Assembly: GCA_027365835.1 (NCBI GenBank)
Contig: DAHXLU010000025.1
Span: 1 to 45,231 of the forward strand
Source: JAJZMA01 sp021850405
GTDB lineage: Bacteria > Chloroflexota > Dormibacteria > Aeolococcales > Aeolococcaceae
Direction of reading: 5' to 3'
DNA length: 45,231 nucleotides
Part shown: piece after piece, positions 34,145-42,863 of the stretch
Position numbering within the stretch: the stretch's first letter is position 1
Layout: the number at the start of each line of letters is the position of its first letter
Made by a program: the position numbers and the translations under genes
Notes under the pieces: model-generated
What the model was told of the DNA's origin: nothing
The model's input: only the letters and a program-made list of their open reading frames with translations
The model's database searches: none

Positions 34145-34610
34145 ATCCGGTAGCGCGTTAGCCTTGGCACTCCAGCCTGGAGCTGCCCTGCGGGAGCGTT
34201 GCATGGGCAAACCAGGAGGTGCCAGGACAGGAATTGCTGCGCATGGGAGATTGCACCTCCCCCTGGTCCTGGCGCCAAGTGGCGGCGGTAGATCGCCCAA
34301 GGTTCTAAAGTTCCACAGTTGTGGAGTAGGGATAGCAGCACCCTCCAGCTCCTGGCTTGCCCACTGGGGGGCGCTATGGCAGCTTGCAACTCTCCCCGGC
34401 GAAGATGGGTATTGCTGGCGCTACCGGACACTGTTTAGCTGCTTGCGCGTAGTGCCGCATAGTACAGTTGCCCTATCCTCTCGTGTGCGGACGGCTTGGA
34501 TGGCATGGTGCGCCCGGTATTTCGGGTGCTGGCCATGCCATCTCACTGCGGTCAGTGGAGATGTGTCGTAACAGCGTTGATGGAGAAAGCAAAAAGGAGT
34601 GGTTGCCAGG
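34145..34610. other. 466-base stretch without a supported gene, containing two stacked hairpins
   Basis: Frames cross this region on both strands but their composition is shadow-like. Apart from the hairpin pair at 34499-34557 and the Shine-Dalgarno for nfo (34593-34598), I see no RNA family, repeat or terminator. Confidence 0.5.
34499..34557 (+). ncRNA. Two consecutive stem-loops upstream of nfo, structured leader or small RNA candidate
   Basis: GATGGCATGG (34499-34508) pairs perfectly with CCATGCCATC (34533-34542). Inside it GCGCCCG (34510-34516) pairs with CGGGTGC (34523-34529), with one G-T pair and a GTATTT loop. One base faces three at the junction. Directly after, CACTG (34544-34548) and CAGTG (34553-34557) form a second hairpin with loop CGGT. 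No T-run follows. The structure ends 53 bases before the nfo start codon. Confidence 0.5.
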
Positions 34611-35570
34611 ATGGCTGTATCTGGAGCTGGAGATAGCCGGTCGGGGGTAAAGCAGCGTTCTCGTGCCAGTAACGTGGAGGCAGGGTTGGGTCGGGACAAT
34701 GTCTGTATCGGGGCGCATGTTTCTACCGCTGGTGGGATGGACAAGGCAGTAGGGCGTGCTCTGGACATGGGGGCATGTGTGATGCAGACACACCCGGCAG
34801 CTCCCCAGAGCTGGCGCCACAGCGAGATGGATGATGCCCAGCTTGCGCAGTACCAAAAGGTGGTGGATGGCTCAGGGGTCCAGTTTCATTTTTTTCATGC
34901 CATCTACCTGATAAATCTGGGCACTCCTGACCCTGAGCACAGGCAAAAGTCCATCGCCGCCCTGCAGTGGTCGCTCCGGTACGCGAGCAGACTGGGTGTG
35001 GATGGTGTTGTTTTTCACCCTGGCTCCCACCGGGGCGAGGGCTTTGACACAGTTCTTCCACGTGTCAGAAGCGCTATCGCTGAGGTGGTGGCGGATGCTC
35101 CTGCAGGGGTGCGCCTGCTGCTTGAAAACAGCGCCGGGCAAGGGGGAGGACTGGGGCGCACCCTTGAGGAATGGGCAGCCATGCTGGAGGGAACCAGCCC
35201 TGACTCAGTTGGGGTGTGCCTGGACACAGCCCATCTCTTTGCCAGCGGCTGGGACATACGGGATAAGGCTGGTGCTGACGCCTTTGCCGCAGAGTTTGGC
35301 AAGCTCATTGGCTGGAAGCGGCTTGCCGTGATCCATGCCAATGATTCCCGGGCAGCGCTTTCCAGCAATGTTGACCGTCATGCCAATATCGGAGAGGGAG
35401 AGATAGGGCTTTCCGGTTTTTCTGCCCTTATGGGCGTGTCTGAGCTGCGGTCGGCACCATGGGTGCTCGAGGTTCCTGGGGAAGGCAAGGGCCCAGATCT
35501 GGACAATGTGAACCGGCTGCGTGCAGTGGCCGGGCTGCCACCGGTGGCTCCTGCCCTTTCTGCGGGATGA
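34611..35570 (+). CDS. nfo: Endonuclease IV (deoxyribonuclease IV)
   Basis: The product has 319 residues from the ATG at 34611. Endonuclease IV cuts the backbone 5' of abasic sites and trims blocked 3' ends in base-excision repair. Its zinc ligands can be assigned: His in IGAHVSTAGGMDKAV, His in VVFHPGS, Glu in LLLENSAGQG, Asp and His in CLDTAHLFASGWD, His in VIHANDS, Asp and His in SNVDRHANIGEGEIG, and Glu in WVLEVPGEG. The N-terminal 30 residues before the barrel are longer than in E. coli Nfo. AAAGGAG lies 12 bases upstream; the GTG at 34599 abuts it and cannot be used. The stop overlaps the cca start (ATGA). Confidence 0.93.
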   Translation: MAVSGAGDSRSGVKQRSRASNVEAGLGRDNVCIGAHVSTAGGMDKAVGRALDMGACVMQTHPAAPQSWRHSEMDDAQLAQYQKVVDGSGVQFHFFHAIYLINLGTPDPEHRQKSIAALQWSLRYASRLGVDGVVFHPGSHRGEGFDTVLPRVRSAIAEVVADAPAGVRLLLENSAGQGGGLGRTLEEWAAMLEGTSPDSVGVCLDTAHLFASGWDIRDKAGADAFAAEFGKLIGWKRLAVIHANDSRAALSSNVDRHANIGEGEIGLSGFSALMGVSELRSAPWVLEVPGEGKGPDLDNVNRLRAVAGLPPVAPALSAG

Positions 35571-37087
35571 GTCCTCCCCATCCCCCAAAGCGCAGCTTTC
35601 CGCCGCCTGGCAACGGCCCATCCCAGTCTGGTCCTGTTCCTGATCCTGACCCCGGCCCTGGTTCTGGGCAGGATACACCTGCCGCAAAGGGTGTGGCCCG
35701 GTCTGCACTTTCTGTTGACACAGTCCTTTCCCTTCTGGCAGAAGAGGTGGCGGCAGGTGGTCCTGAGCTGTTGCTGGTCGGTGGGTATGTAAGGGATCGC
35801 CTGCTTGGACTGCCAGGCTCAAAGGATATTGATCTGGTTTCCCTTGGAGATGGCGGGGTTGAGCTGTTCTCCAGGCTCGCCTCCCGCCTTGGATGGGCCC
35901 CACCCCAGGTATTTGACCATTTCGGCACTGCCCAGATCCGCGGCAACGGCATCGTCCTGGAGCTTGTGCGAGCCCGTGGAGAGCAGTATGATCCTGCTTC
36001 CCGCAAGCCGTCAGTACGTCCAGGAACCCTTGAGGAAGACCTGTGGCGGCGTGACTTTACCGTCAATGCCATCGCACAGCGACTGGATGGCGAACTGCTG
36101 GATCTGACCGGTAGAGGGCTATCGGACCTGGAGGCAGGGGTGCTGGACACGCCGCTAGCTCCTGCTGGCACATTTGCTGAGGATCCCCTGAGAATGTGGC
36201 GGGCTCTTCGCTTTGTCGCGCAACTGGATTTTTCCCCGTCGGACCGGGTGGTAGAGGCTCTTGCGGACCAGGCAGACAGGATCGCTATTGTGAGTGTGGA
36301 GCGGATAGCGGTGGAGCTGTCAGCGATGCTTCTGGGCAAGGCCCCGCAGCGTGCACTCCAGCTGGCAGCAGATACCGGGCTCCTCCGCCAGACCCTGCCC
36401 TATGTGGACGCCATGCGGGGTGTACCACAGGGTGGGTACCACATCTACGATGTCTTTGGCCATAGTGCCGCAGCGGTCGAGGCAGCCCCAGCCCAGCTGC
36501 TGGTGCGCCTGGCTGCGCTCTACCACGACGTGGGAAAACCGGTTACCCATCTGGTGGACCAGGAGGGCAACCACACGTTCCACGCCCACGCTGAAGCAGG
36601 GGCCGCCATGGCGCGAGAGGAGCTCCTCTCCCTGCGCCTTGGGAAGGAGCTGGTCGAAAATGTGGCACGCCTTGTGGCGCTGCACATGCGCCCCATCCAG
36701 TACAATTCCCAGTTTTCTGACGCTGCGGTCCGCCGCTTGCTCCGGGATGCAGGCGGGCTGGCAGCGCCGCTCCTGGAGCTGGCCCGCGCCGACACAGTAG
36801 CGTCAAGCTATCCTGACTGTCATGGCCTGGATGAGCTGGAGCGCCGCATGCTGGCTCTCGAGGAGCAGGGCAGGTACTCGGCTATCTCCTCTCCCCTTTC
36901 TGGAGATGCGCTGATGGAGTTGGCAGCAAGACGCGCAGGACCATGGGTGGGCCGGACCCAGCGGGCACTGGTTGAGGCCGTCCTGGATGGCGAAATCCCG
37001 GCGCATGACCGGCATGCAGCGCGGCAGTGGCTGCTGGTACACCCAGAGCTGCTCTCCTGGACAGGGGATGACAAATCTGATAGCTAG
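35567..37087 (+). CDS. cca: CCA tRNA nucleotidyltransferase with HD domain
   Basis: The product has 506 residues from the ATG at 35567, which overlaps the nfo stop (ATGA). It adds or repairs the CCA end of tRNAs. Residues 1-45 are a Pro/Gly/Asp-rich head unusual for the family. The nucleotidyltransferase head follows: LLLVGGYVRDRLLG at about 69-82, then DIDLV at 87-91 with the two metal-binding aspartates. RRDFTVNAIA lies at about 161-170 and AEDPLRMWRALRF at about 204-216. A C-terminal HD phosphohydrolase domain has LYHDVGKP at about 318-325. CCA-adding and poly(A) polymerase activity cannot be separated by eye; the encoded CCA of tRNA-Val means repair may be its main task for that tRNA. Confidence 0.92.
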   Translation: MSPPHPPKRSFPPPGNGPSQSGPVPDPDPGPGSGQDTPAAKGVARSALSVDTVLSLLAEEVAAGGPELLLVGGYVRDRLLGLPGSKDIDLVSLGDGGVELFSRLASRLGWAPPQVFDHFGTAQIRGNGIVLELVRARGEQYDPASRKPSVRPGTLEEDLWRRDFTVNAIAQRLDGELLDLTGRGLSDLEAGVLDTPLAPAGTFAEDPLRMWRALRFVAQLDFSPSDRVVEALADQADRIAIVSVERIAVELSAMLLGKAPQRALQLAADTGLLRQTLPYVDAMRGVPQGGYHIYDVFGHSAAAVEAAPAQLLVRLAALYHDVGKPVTHLVDQEGNHTFHAHAEAGAAMAREELLSLRLGKELVENVARLVALHMRPIQYNSQFSDAAVRRLLRDAGGLAAPLLELARADTVASSYPDCHGLDELERRMLALEEQGRYSAISSPLSGDALMELAARRAGPWVGRTQRALVEAVLDGEIPAHDRHAARQWLLVHPELLSWTGDDKSDS

Positions 37088-37208
37088 TACTAACATAAGA
37101 TGACACTTTGGAGTTAAGGTAGCTGTTCGCGGGTAAGGCGCTAGCAGCAGGCTGGAATGCCTGGGTCCCAGATGCCTTTAGGCCGGGATGCTGGCATGGG
37201 AGAAGAGT

Positions 37209-37400
37209 ATGAATCGTGTCGTCCAGGTGGTGACAGGCGGTGCCATCGGTGTGGTTGCAGCTGAGCTGCTGCTGGATGTGCGCCGGCGCCAGGAGCACAG
37301 GCGCAGGATGGCGCGTGCGTGGCTGCGCTATGAGCGGGCAAAGCGACGCAGCATGGGCGCCGCCGCCCGTACCTCGCGGGAGGGACGCTCCCTGCGCTGA
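37209..37400 (+). CDS. Small basic membrane-associated protein, unknown
   Basis: The product has 63 residues from the ATG at 37209, preceded by GGGAGAAG. A weakly hydrophobic N-terminal helix (VVQVVTGGAIGVVAAELLL, residues 3-22) is followed by a strongly basic tail with many Arg. The layout, a short anchor plus a basic tail, resembles YtxH-type small proteins, but the match is not firm. The open frame begins at 37188, without a ribosome-binding site there. It is about 120 bases after cca. Confidence 0.5.
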   Translation: MNRVVQVVTGGAIGVVAAELLLDVRRRQEHRRRMARAWLRYERAKRRSMGAAARTSREGRSLR

Positions 37401-37503
37401 GGGTTATCCTCTTCCAGCAGATAGACCTGTTCCGGGTCCTGGTACCGGTGTGAACCAGAATCGTTCGGTGCGCCCTTCTCATGCTTTTCTGGCGCGCTAT
37501 TAG

Positions 37504-37509
37504 TACAAT
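37504..37509 (+). promoter_or_regulatory. -10 hexamer of a likely leaderless promoter (DUF1232 gene)
   Basis: TACAAT is followed by 8 bases and the ATG at 37518. No Shine-Dalgarno is present. This hexamer is the closest to consensus of the set. Confidence 0.55.
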
Positions 37510-37517
37510 TGGCTTTC

Positions 37518-38009
37518 ATGTTTTCACGCCTGCTAGCTGTTTTTGCCAGGGATCTGCCCCATTTTGGGGAGCTTGCCTACTGTCTAATGAAGGATCCGAG
37601 GATCTCTTTGCCGAAAAAAATGGCTCTGGCAGCAACTCTTGCCGCAATCTATAGCCCATTTGTGGATCTGCCTGCCAGCCTTCCATTGGTGGGGGAGCTG
37701 GACGTGCTTGCACTGACCCTGCTGGCCCTGAAGCTGTTTGTTTCATCCTGCCCCCGGGATGTCGTTGCCTTTCATGAACAGCAGCTTGCCTCAGGGCAGA
37801 GCAGCCTGCATATGGATCTGGACCATGGCGGCCAGATGGCGCGGCAGTTCTGGGAAAGCTGGAGGCATCATGGGATGGCGTGGCCTGGTCATGGGGGCGG
37901 GTCACACAGGAAGAACGCCGGCGCAGGAGATGGGGCTCAGGGAGAGGGTGGGCACCAGTCAGCTCCAGGGGTGGATAATTCTTCCAGCAGGGCCAAGGCG
38001 GCAGGCTAG
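37518..38009 (+). CDS. DUF1232 (YkvA-like) membrane-associated protein
   Basis: The product has 163 residues. The DUF1232 signature is clear: DPRISLPKKMALAATLAAIYSPFVDLPASLPLVGELDVLAL in consecutive segments at about residues 26-66, then LLALKLFVSSCP. This domain forms a short membrane-associated helical pair and its function is not known; members sit near many unrelated genes. The last 50 residues are Gly/Ser/His-rich and outside the domain. The ATG at 37518 is preferred over the one at 37509, because TACAAT, which ends in that codon's A-T, serves as the -10 box. It is followed by rplI after about 136 bases. Confidence 0.75.
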   Translation: MFSRLLAVFARDLPHFGELAYCLMKDPRISLPKKMALAATLAAIYSPFVDLPASLPLVGELDVLALTLLALKLFVSSCPRDVVAFHEQQLASGQSSLHMDLDHGGQMARQFWESWRHHGMAWPGHGGGSHRKNAGAGDGAQGEGGHQSAPGVDNSSSRAKAAG

Positions 38010-38145
38010 GGCAGGCAGTAGCACTACTGGGCGCAGGGTAAAAGGGCTCAGCCCTGGAACCTAAAGGAATCTGACGGGATGCGGCAGGGAGCATGCAGGA
38101 AAGTTCTGCATGGGTTTATGAACGATTGGCAGGAGATATAGGCTG

Positions 38146-38592
38146 ATGAAGGTATTGTTTCTGAAACCGGTTGAGGGTACAGCGGCAGCAGGTGATGTCA
38201 AGGAGGTTTCTCCTGGCTATGCAAGGAACTTCCTTGTTCCCAAGCACCTTGCAGTGGTCGCAGATGAGCACATCATTGCCCAGGTGCAACAGAAGCAGCG
38301 GGCGGCGCAGCTACGGCTGGAAAAGGCGCTGGAAGAGGCAAGGGAGATTGAGGCAAGGCTCAAGAGAATGACGCTTACCGTGCATGCCCGCTCAGGGGAG
38401 GGTGGGAGACTCTTTGGCACTGTTACAGCGGCAGAGATTGCCCAGCAGCTAAAACGGGAAGCTGGCATTGTGATCGACAAGCGCAAGATAGAGGTCCAGC
38501 CTGCCATAAAGTCGCTTGGGCCACACGAGGTGAAGGTGACCCTCCATCCGGATGTGGTTGCAACGTTGCGTCTCGTGGTAGCGGCCGAGTAG
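38146..38592 (+). CDS. rplI: 50S ribosomal protein L9
   Basis: The product has 148 residues, the normal length. The N-terminal RNA-binding domain begins MKVLFLKPVEGTAAAGDVKE and continues to GYARNFLVPKHLAV, the family signature. A long connecting helix follows at about 45-75 (rich in Glu, Ala and Arg), then the C-terminal domain with EGGRLFGTVTAAEIAQQL and GPHEVKVTLHPDV. AGGAGATATAGGCTG gives the ribosome-binding site. dnaB follows after 67 bases. In many bacteria rplI is preceded by rpsF, ssb and rpsR; here none of them is present. Confidence 0.97.
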   Translation: MKVLFLKPVEGTAAAGDVKEVSPGYARNFLVPKHLAVVADEHIIAQVQQKQRAAQLRLEKALEEAREIEARLKRMTLTVHARSGEGGRLFGTVTAAEIAQQLKREAGIVIDKRKIEVQPAIKSLGPHEVKVTLHPDVVATLRLVVAAE

Positions 38593-38659
38593 GCTGCAGG
38601 AAAAATTCTGGCAAGTAGCGACTGTAACTTGCGACCAATAGAGAAGGGTGTGATTAAGG

Positions 38660-40033
38660 ATGAGTAGCTCTGCCCAGGAGTTCCGCGGTGTTGCTGCGGG
38701 AGCGGTACCGGGATCTGCGCCTGAGCGCCGGGTGCTTCCGCACGACACTGAGGCAGAACGCTCTGTCCTGGGTGCGCTCCTTATTGATTCAGGCGCGATG
38801 GAGCTGGTGGCAGACGCACTCTCTCCTGCTTCATTTTATGCTGAGCGGCATCGCCGGATCTATGCGGCAGCGGTTGAGCTGTTTGAGAAAGGTGAGCCGA
38901 TAGATGTGGTGACACTGCGTGCGGTCCTGTCCCGCAACGGTTCCCTGGAGCTGATTGGCGGTGATGAGTATCTGGCGGATCTTTCTCTGGTGGTGCCGAC
39001 TGCAGCAAGCGTCAGCTTCTATGCTGATATCGTTCTGGAGCACGCCATCCGCAGGCGGCTGATTGAGGCTGGCGGTGAGATCGCCTCGCTTGGTTTTGAC
39101 CAGCTGCTGGAGGCGGCCGACGCCCTGGACAAGGCGCAGCAAAAGGTGTACGCGATAGACCAGGACAAGATGACTGAAGCGGTCCATATCGCCCCTATCC
39201 TGAACTCTACCTGGTCGAGACTTGAGACACTGCTGAGCAAGAAGAGTTTCATCACTGGGGTGCCAACCAATTTTTCCGAACTGGATGGGGTTACCCACGG
39301 CCTGCAGCCAGGCGAACTCATCATCCTTGCCGCCCGGCCCTCGGTTGGCAAGACGGCCTTTGCCCTGAATCTGGCACGCAATGCTGCAGTGCTGGGCCAC
39401 GCCCAGGTGCTCTTTTTCTCCCTTGAGATGTCGCAGGATTCGCTGGTGCAGCGTCTCATCTGCAGCGAGGCAGGGGTGGACTCACACCTATTGAAGACCG
39501 GCCAGGCCGACACCAGCGCCTACCAGCGGATAGCCCATGCCATGGAGCGGCTGAACCAGTGTGACATGTGGTTTGATGACACTCCCTCATTGCCACTCTC
39601 TGCCCTTCGTGCCCGCGCCCGCAGGATGAAAACCCAGCACGACATCAAGCTTATCGTCATCGACTACCTGCAGCTCATGCAGGGAGGCAGACAGGAGTCC
39701 AGGGTCCAGGAGGTGTCGGATATCTCGGCGGGCCTCAAAGCCGTAGCCAAGGAGCTGCAGGTGCCCGTGCTGGCGCTTTCGCAGCTCTCGAGAGAGTCGG
39801 AAAAGAGGGAAAAGAGCAGACCACAGCTCTCGGACCTGCGGGATTCCGGCTCCATTGAGCAGGATGCAGATGTGGTGCTGTTTCTTTACCGGCCAGGAAT
39901 GCGCGATGAGAACATTGACCGTTCCCAGACCAGCCTCATAGTGGCCAAGAACCGTAACGGCCCGGTGCGCGATATTGAGCTTGTGTTCAAGGCCGAACAG
40001 ACCCGCTTCTATGACCCACACCGGGGTGAGTAG
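38660..40033 (+). CDS. dnaB: Replicative DNA helicase
   Basis: The 457-residue hexameric helicase unwinds DNA ahead of the replication fork. The N-terminal helical domain (about 25-130) begins PHDTEAERSVLGALLID, as usual. The RecA-type domain has the Walker A ARPSVGKTAFALN at about 225-237 (Lys231), and the Walker B LIVIDYLQLM at about 332-341. A glutamine/arginine finger region includes LSQLSRESEKREKSRPQLSDLRDSGSIEQDAD. The closing KNRNGPVRDIELVF is family-typical. It has no intein, a common insertion here. Arranged as rplI-dnaB with 67 bases between, as in many bacteria. The ATG at 38660 has a weak GAAGG-type ribosome-binding site. Confidence 0.97.
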   Translation: MSSSAQEFRGVAAGAVPGSAPERRVLPHDTEAERSVLGALLIDSGAMELVADALSPASFYAERHRRIYAAAVELFEKGEPIDVVTLRAVLSRNGSLELIGGDEYLADLSLVVPTAASVSFYADIVLEHAIRRRLIEAGGEIASLGFDQLLEAADALDKAQQKVYAIDQDKMTEAVHIAPILNSTWSRLETLLSKKSFITGVPTNFSELDGVTHGLQPGELIILAARPSVGKTAFALNLARNAAVLGHAQVLFFSLEMSQDSLVQRLICSEAGVDSHLLKTGQADTSAYQRIAHAMERLNQCDMWFDDTPSLPLSALRARARRMKTQHDIKLIVIDYLQLMQGGRQESRVQEVSDISAGLKAVAKELQVPVLALSQLSRESEKREKSRPQLSDLRDSGSIEQDADVVLFLYRPGMRDENIDRSQTSLIVAKNRNGPVRDIELVFKAEQTRFYDPHRGE

Positions 40034-40148
40034 CGTGCCCTATTCCCCTGGCGCACCCTGCGGCAGCCACGGAGCTCTCCCAGGTGCTACTGCGGCTGCA
40101 GGAGGGGGGCAATTTCGTGACATTTCCCCAAAACCAGCGTCACTGGCT

Positions 40149-40154
40149 TACACT
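40149..40154 (+). promoter_or_regulatory. -10 hexamer of a likely leaderless promoter (histidine kinase)
   Basis: TACACT is followed by 8 bases and the GTG at 40163; no Shine-Dalgarno is seen. Confidence 0.5.
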
Positions 40155-40162
40155 CGGCAGAA

Positions 40163-41266
40163 GTGAACAAAGAGTTGGCTCAGCTGCTCGAGGCTCATCA
40201 TGAGGCAATTGTCCATGCCCTGCCCCATGAGCTGTCCCAGGATCCCGACTGCCCTGCAGAGGTGGATCCTGCCCAGCTTGTCACGGTTACCGAGGCGGCC
40301 GTCTCCACCGGCGACGTAACGGTCCTGGCGGAACTGCTGGGGCTTAACCGCCGCGCTCCTTCTATAGAGCATGCTGTGGCAGCGGTGCTCGCCAGCATAG
40401 ATGCACTCTCGCGGGCAACCCATACCGCGCTGGCTCACCGGGTGGAGGCACAACGCCTGCATGCACTGGAAGACGGGTTTGAGCAGCTCTCCCGGAGGGC
40501 AGCTGAGATGGGGGTTCGGCTTGGGACCGAGACTGGTGCCAGCTCGGCCCAGGCATCCGTACGGACTACCTCCATCTCCATCACCATGCATGAGCTCCGG
40601 CGACCGCTTACCATCATGAGCAGCTATGGGCAGCTGCTGGCGAGCGGAGCCCTTGGAGAGCTGCCTGAGGGAGCTGAGCTTGCGGTTGAGAATATAACCG
40701 CCTCGGTCGACATGATGATCCGGCTGGTCAACTCGCTTGGGGAGGTATCGCGGCTGGAGGATCCGGATGATCCGCTCGTCATGGAAGAGTTTTCGGTATC
40801 TGAGCTGGTTGCTGGGGCGATTGAGCATGTGGCTATGGAGGCGCAGCTCCGGGATCTTCGGATAGATACCGATATGGCCCGCCAGCCGCTCAACATCCGG
40901 GGGGACCGCCGAAAGCTGGTGCTGGCGCTGACCAACCTCCTTAGCAATGCGGTCAAGCACACCCCTGAGCACTCCGGGGTCGAAGTGATGGCGCGCCAGG
41001 ATGGCGGACGGGTACATATAATCGTTGCCGACCGGGGGCCAGGCATCTCCGAGCAGGACGCTGTTCACCTGTTTGACAAGTACTTTCGCTCTGCCTCAGA
41101 CAAGCAGCGCGGCATCCCTGGTACAGGACTTGGCCTCTATATCGTAAAGACTGTCCTGGAACGTCATGGCGGCACCGCTGCGGGTCGGCCACGCGAGGGC
41201 GGTGGTGCCGAGTTTGAGCTGGTCCTCCCGATCCTGCCTCCTGGAGCAAACGCGTCCGCCGGTTAG
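40163..41266 (+). CDS. Soluble histidine kinase without a visible response regulator
   Basis: The product has 367 residues and no membrane span. Residues 1-130 are a helical region that matches no sensor domain I know. The HisKA dimerisation helix carries the phosphorylated His143 in HELRRPLTIMSSYGQLL. The ATPase domain has the N box (LTNLLSNAVKHTP, Asn262), the G1 box DRGPG (290-294), KYFRSASD, and the G2 box GTGLGLYIVK (320-329). It should autophosphorylate in the cytoplasm and pass the phosphate to a regulator encoded elsewhere. The motif HELRRPL, rather than HELRTPL, is a common variant. It lies between dnaB and fumC, 130 bases after dnaB, with its own promoter. Confidence 0.9.
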   Translation: MNKELAQLLEAHHEAIVHALPHELSQDPDCPAEVDPAQLVTVTEAAVSTGDVTVLAELLGLNRRAPSIEHAVAAVLASIDALSRATHTALAHRVEAQRLHALEDGFEQLSRRAAEMGVRLGTETGASSAQASVRTTSISITMHELRRPLTIMSSYGQLLASGALGELPEGAELAVENITASVDMMIRLVNSLGEVSRLEDPDDPLVMEEFSVSELVAGAIEHVAMEAQLRDLRIDTDMARQPLNIRGDRRKLVLALTNLLSNAVKHTPEHSGVEVMARQDGGRVHIIVADRGPGISEQDAVHLFDKYFRSASDKQRGIPGTGLGLYIVKTVLERHGGTAAGRPREGGGAEFELVLPILPPGANASAG

Positions 41267-41438
41267 CCTGACGATTCCAGTTTCTCTGTCTTTCCGGCAA
41301 TTTCTCCGCTCCCCCATTTTGCAGGCGCGACACCAAAGGATCATGATTGTGCCTGCGGCTATTTGATGGGCAGCGCCTCCCCCTGTTTTCTGTAGGCAGA
41401 GACAGCCGGGGTGGTAGTCAACCAGGACTGGAGGAGAG

Positions 41439-42863
41439 ATGGTAATTTCTGATGAGGAAAAGGTTCGCGTAGAGACCGATTCGCTGGGGGAAATGCGCGT
41501 ACCGGAGTCGGCCTATTATGGAGCCAGTACCATGCGTGCCGTGCTCAACTTTCCTGTAAGCGGCCTTGTTTTTTCACGCTCTTTTATACGCGCGCTTGGG
41601 CTCCTGAAAAAGTCGGCAGCGCTTGCCAACCAGGAGCTAGGGCTACTTTCTGCAGATCGCGCAGACGCAATCGTGAGGGCGGCCACAGAAGTGATCGAAG
41701 GCAGGCTCGACTCTGAGTTTGTAGTCGATATCTTCCAGACCGGTAGTGGTACCTCCACCAACATGAACGCCAATGAGGTCATCGCCAATCGGGCCAATGA
41801 GCTGCTGGGCCAGCCCCGTGGCACCAAAGCCCCGGTTCACCCCAATGACCATGTCAATTGTGGCCAGTCCAGCAATGATGTGATTCCAACTGTGATGCAT
41901 ATAGCTGCAGCAGTTGACATAACTTCCAGCCTGCTCCCAGCAGCCAGAGAGCTGGTGCAGGCGCTATCTGCCAAGGGAGAAGAGCTTTTCTCGGTGATAA
42001 AGACTGGACGCACCCACCTGCAGGATGCCACCCCCATACGGATGGGACAGGAATTTGCAGGGTTTGCCGGTTCCATGGAAAGAGCCACCACCCAGTGTGA
42101 GTCAGCCCTTCCCCGGCTGTACGAGCTTGCACTGGGCGGCACTGCGGTAGGAACCGGCGTCAACACCCATCCAGAGTTTGCCAGCCGGGTGATTGCCCGC
42201 ATTGCGAAAGAGACAGGGCTTGCCTTCCGGGAGAGCGACAACCATTTCCAGGCGCAGTCCACGCTGGATGGTTATGTCGTTGCCAGTGCGGCCCTTCGCG
42301 GACTGGCGCTCTCCCTGAACAAGATTGCATGCGACCTGCGGCTTATGGGATGTGGCCCACGTGCCGGTTTTGCAGAGATAACGATTCCTGCTGTGCAGCC
42401 AGGCTCGTCCATAATGCCAGGAAAGGTCAACCCGGTCATCCTGGAGTCGGCGACAATGGTTGTGGCACAGGTGGTAGGGAATGACGCCACCATAGCGATG
42501 GCAAATGCTGGAGGTTCAATACTGGAGCTCAACGTGATGATGCCGGTAGCTGCCTACAACCTCCTGCAGTCAACCGGGTTGCTTGCCAACGTTATCCGGC
42601 TTGTCAGTGAAAAGGTTATACCTGGCATAACCGCTACGGAAGCAGGTCCAGCATCGGTGGACCGTGCCCTGATGACCTGCACTGCGCTTGCTCCCAGGAT
42701 CGGCTACGATGCTGCTGCTGCACTTGCAAAGAAGGCGTTTGCGGAGAACAGTACCATTCGGCAGGTAGCGCTCCGGGAAACCAGCCTTACCGAAGAGGAG
42801 CTGAAGACATTGCTGGATCCTGAAGCGATGACAAAACCGGGGGCACGTCTGGGTGAGGGGTAG
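41439..42863 (+). CDS. fumC: Fumarate hydratase, class II
   Basis: The product has 474 residues, full length. It interconverts fumarate and malate in the citric acid cycle. The catalytic loop GSSIMPGKVNP is at residues 322-332, with the second serine as general base. Other conserved segments are QTGSGTSTNMNANEVIANRA, NCGQSSNDVIPT, TGRTHLQDATPIRMGQE and GGTAVGTGVNTHPEF. Aspartase and other members share the fold; PGKVNP rather than PAKVNP, plus the rest of the sequence, favours fumarase. GGAGGAG lies just before the ATG at 41439. Its last 77 bases overlap the convergent DedA gene. Confidence 0.95.
   Translation: MVISDEEKVRVETDSLGEMRVPESAYYGASTMRAVLNFPVSGLVFSRSFIRALGLLKKSAALANQELGLLSADRADAIVRAATEVIEGRLDSEFVVDIFQTGSGTSTNMNANEVIANRANELLGQPRGTKAPVHPNDHVNCGQSSNDVIPTVMHIAAAVDITSSLLPAARELVQALSAKGEELFSVIKTGRTHLQDATPIRMGQEFAGFAGSMERATTQCESALPRLYELALGGTAVGTGVNTHPEFASRVIARIAKETGLAFRESDNHFQAQSTLDGYVVASAALRGLALSLNKIACDLRLMGCGPRAGFAEITIPAVQPGSSIMPGKVNPVILESATMVVAQVVGNDATIAMANAGGSILELNVMMPVAAYNLLQSTGLLANVIRLVSEKVIPGITATEAGPASVDRALMTCTALAPRIGYDAAAALAKKAFAENSTIRQVALRETSLTEEELKTLLDPEAMTKPGARLGEG

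Noticed and set aside
33960..34571. Plus-strand frame of about 200 codons after the amidohydrolase gene
   Set aside because: It overlaps the end of that gene and then passes through both hairpins; its composition (many Trp, Cys, Gly) is that of a chance frame.
34145..34610. RNase P RNA, tmRNA, 6S RNA or SRP RNA in the long gap
   Set aside because: None of the conserved core strings of these RNAs could be found on either strand; only the two hairpins stand out.
35428..36339. Open frame of about 300 codons antisense to nfo and cca
   Set aside because: Both sense genes have complete catalytic motifs; the antisense product is Ser/Arg/Pro-rich low-complexity sequence.
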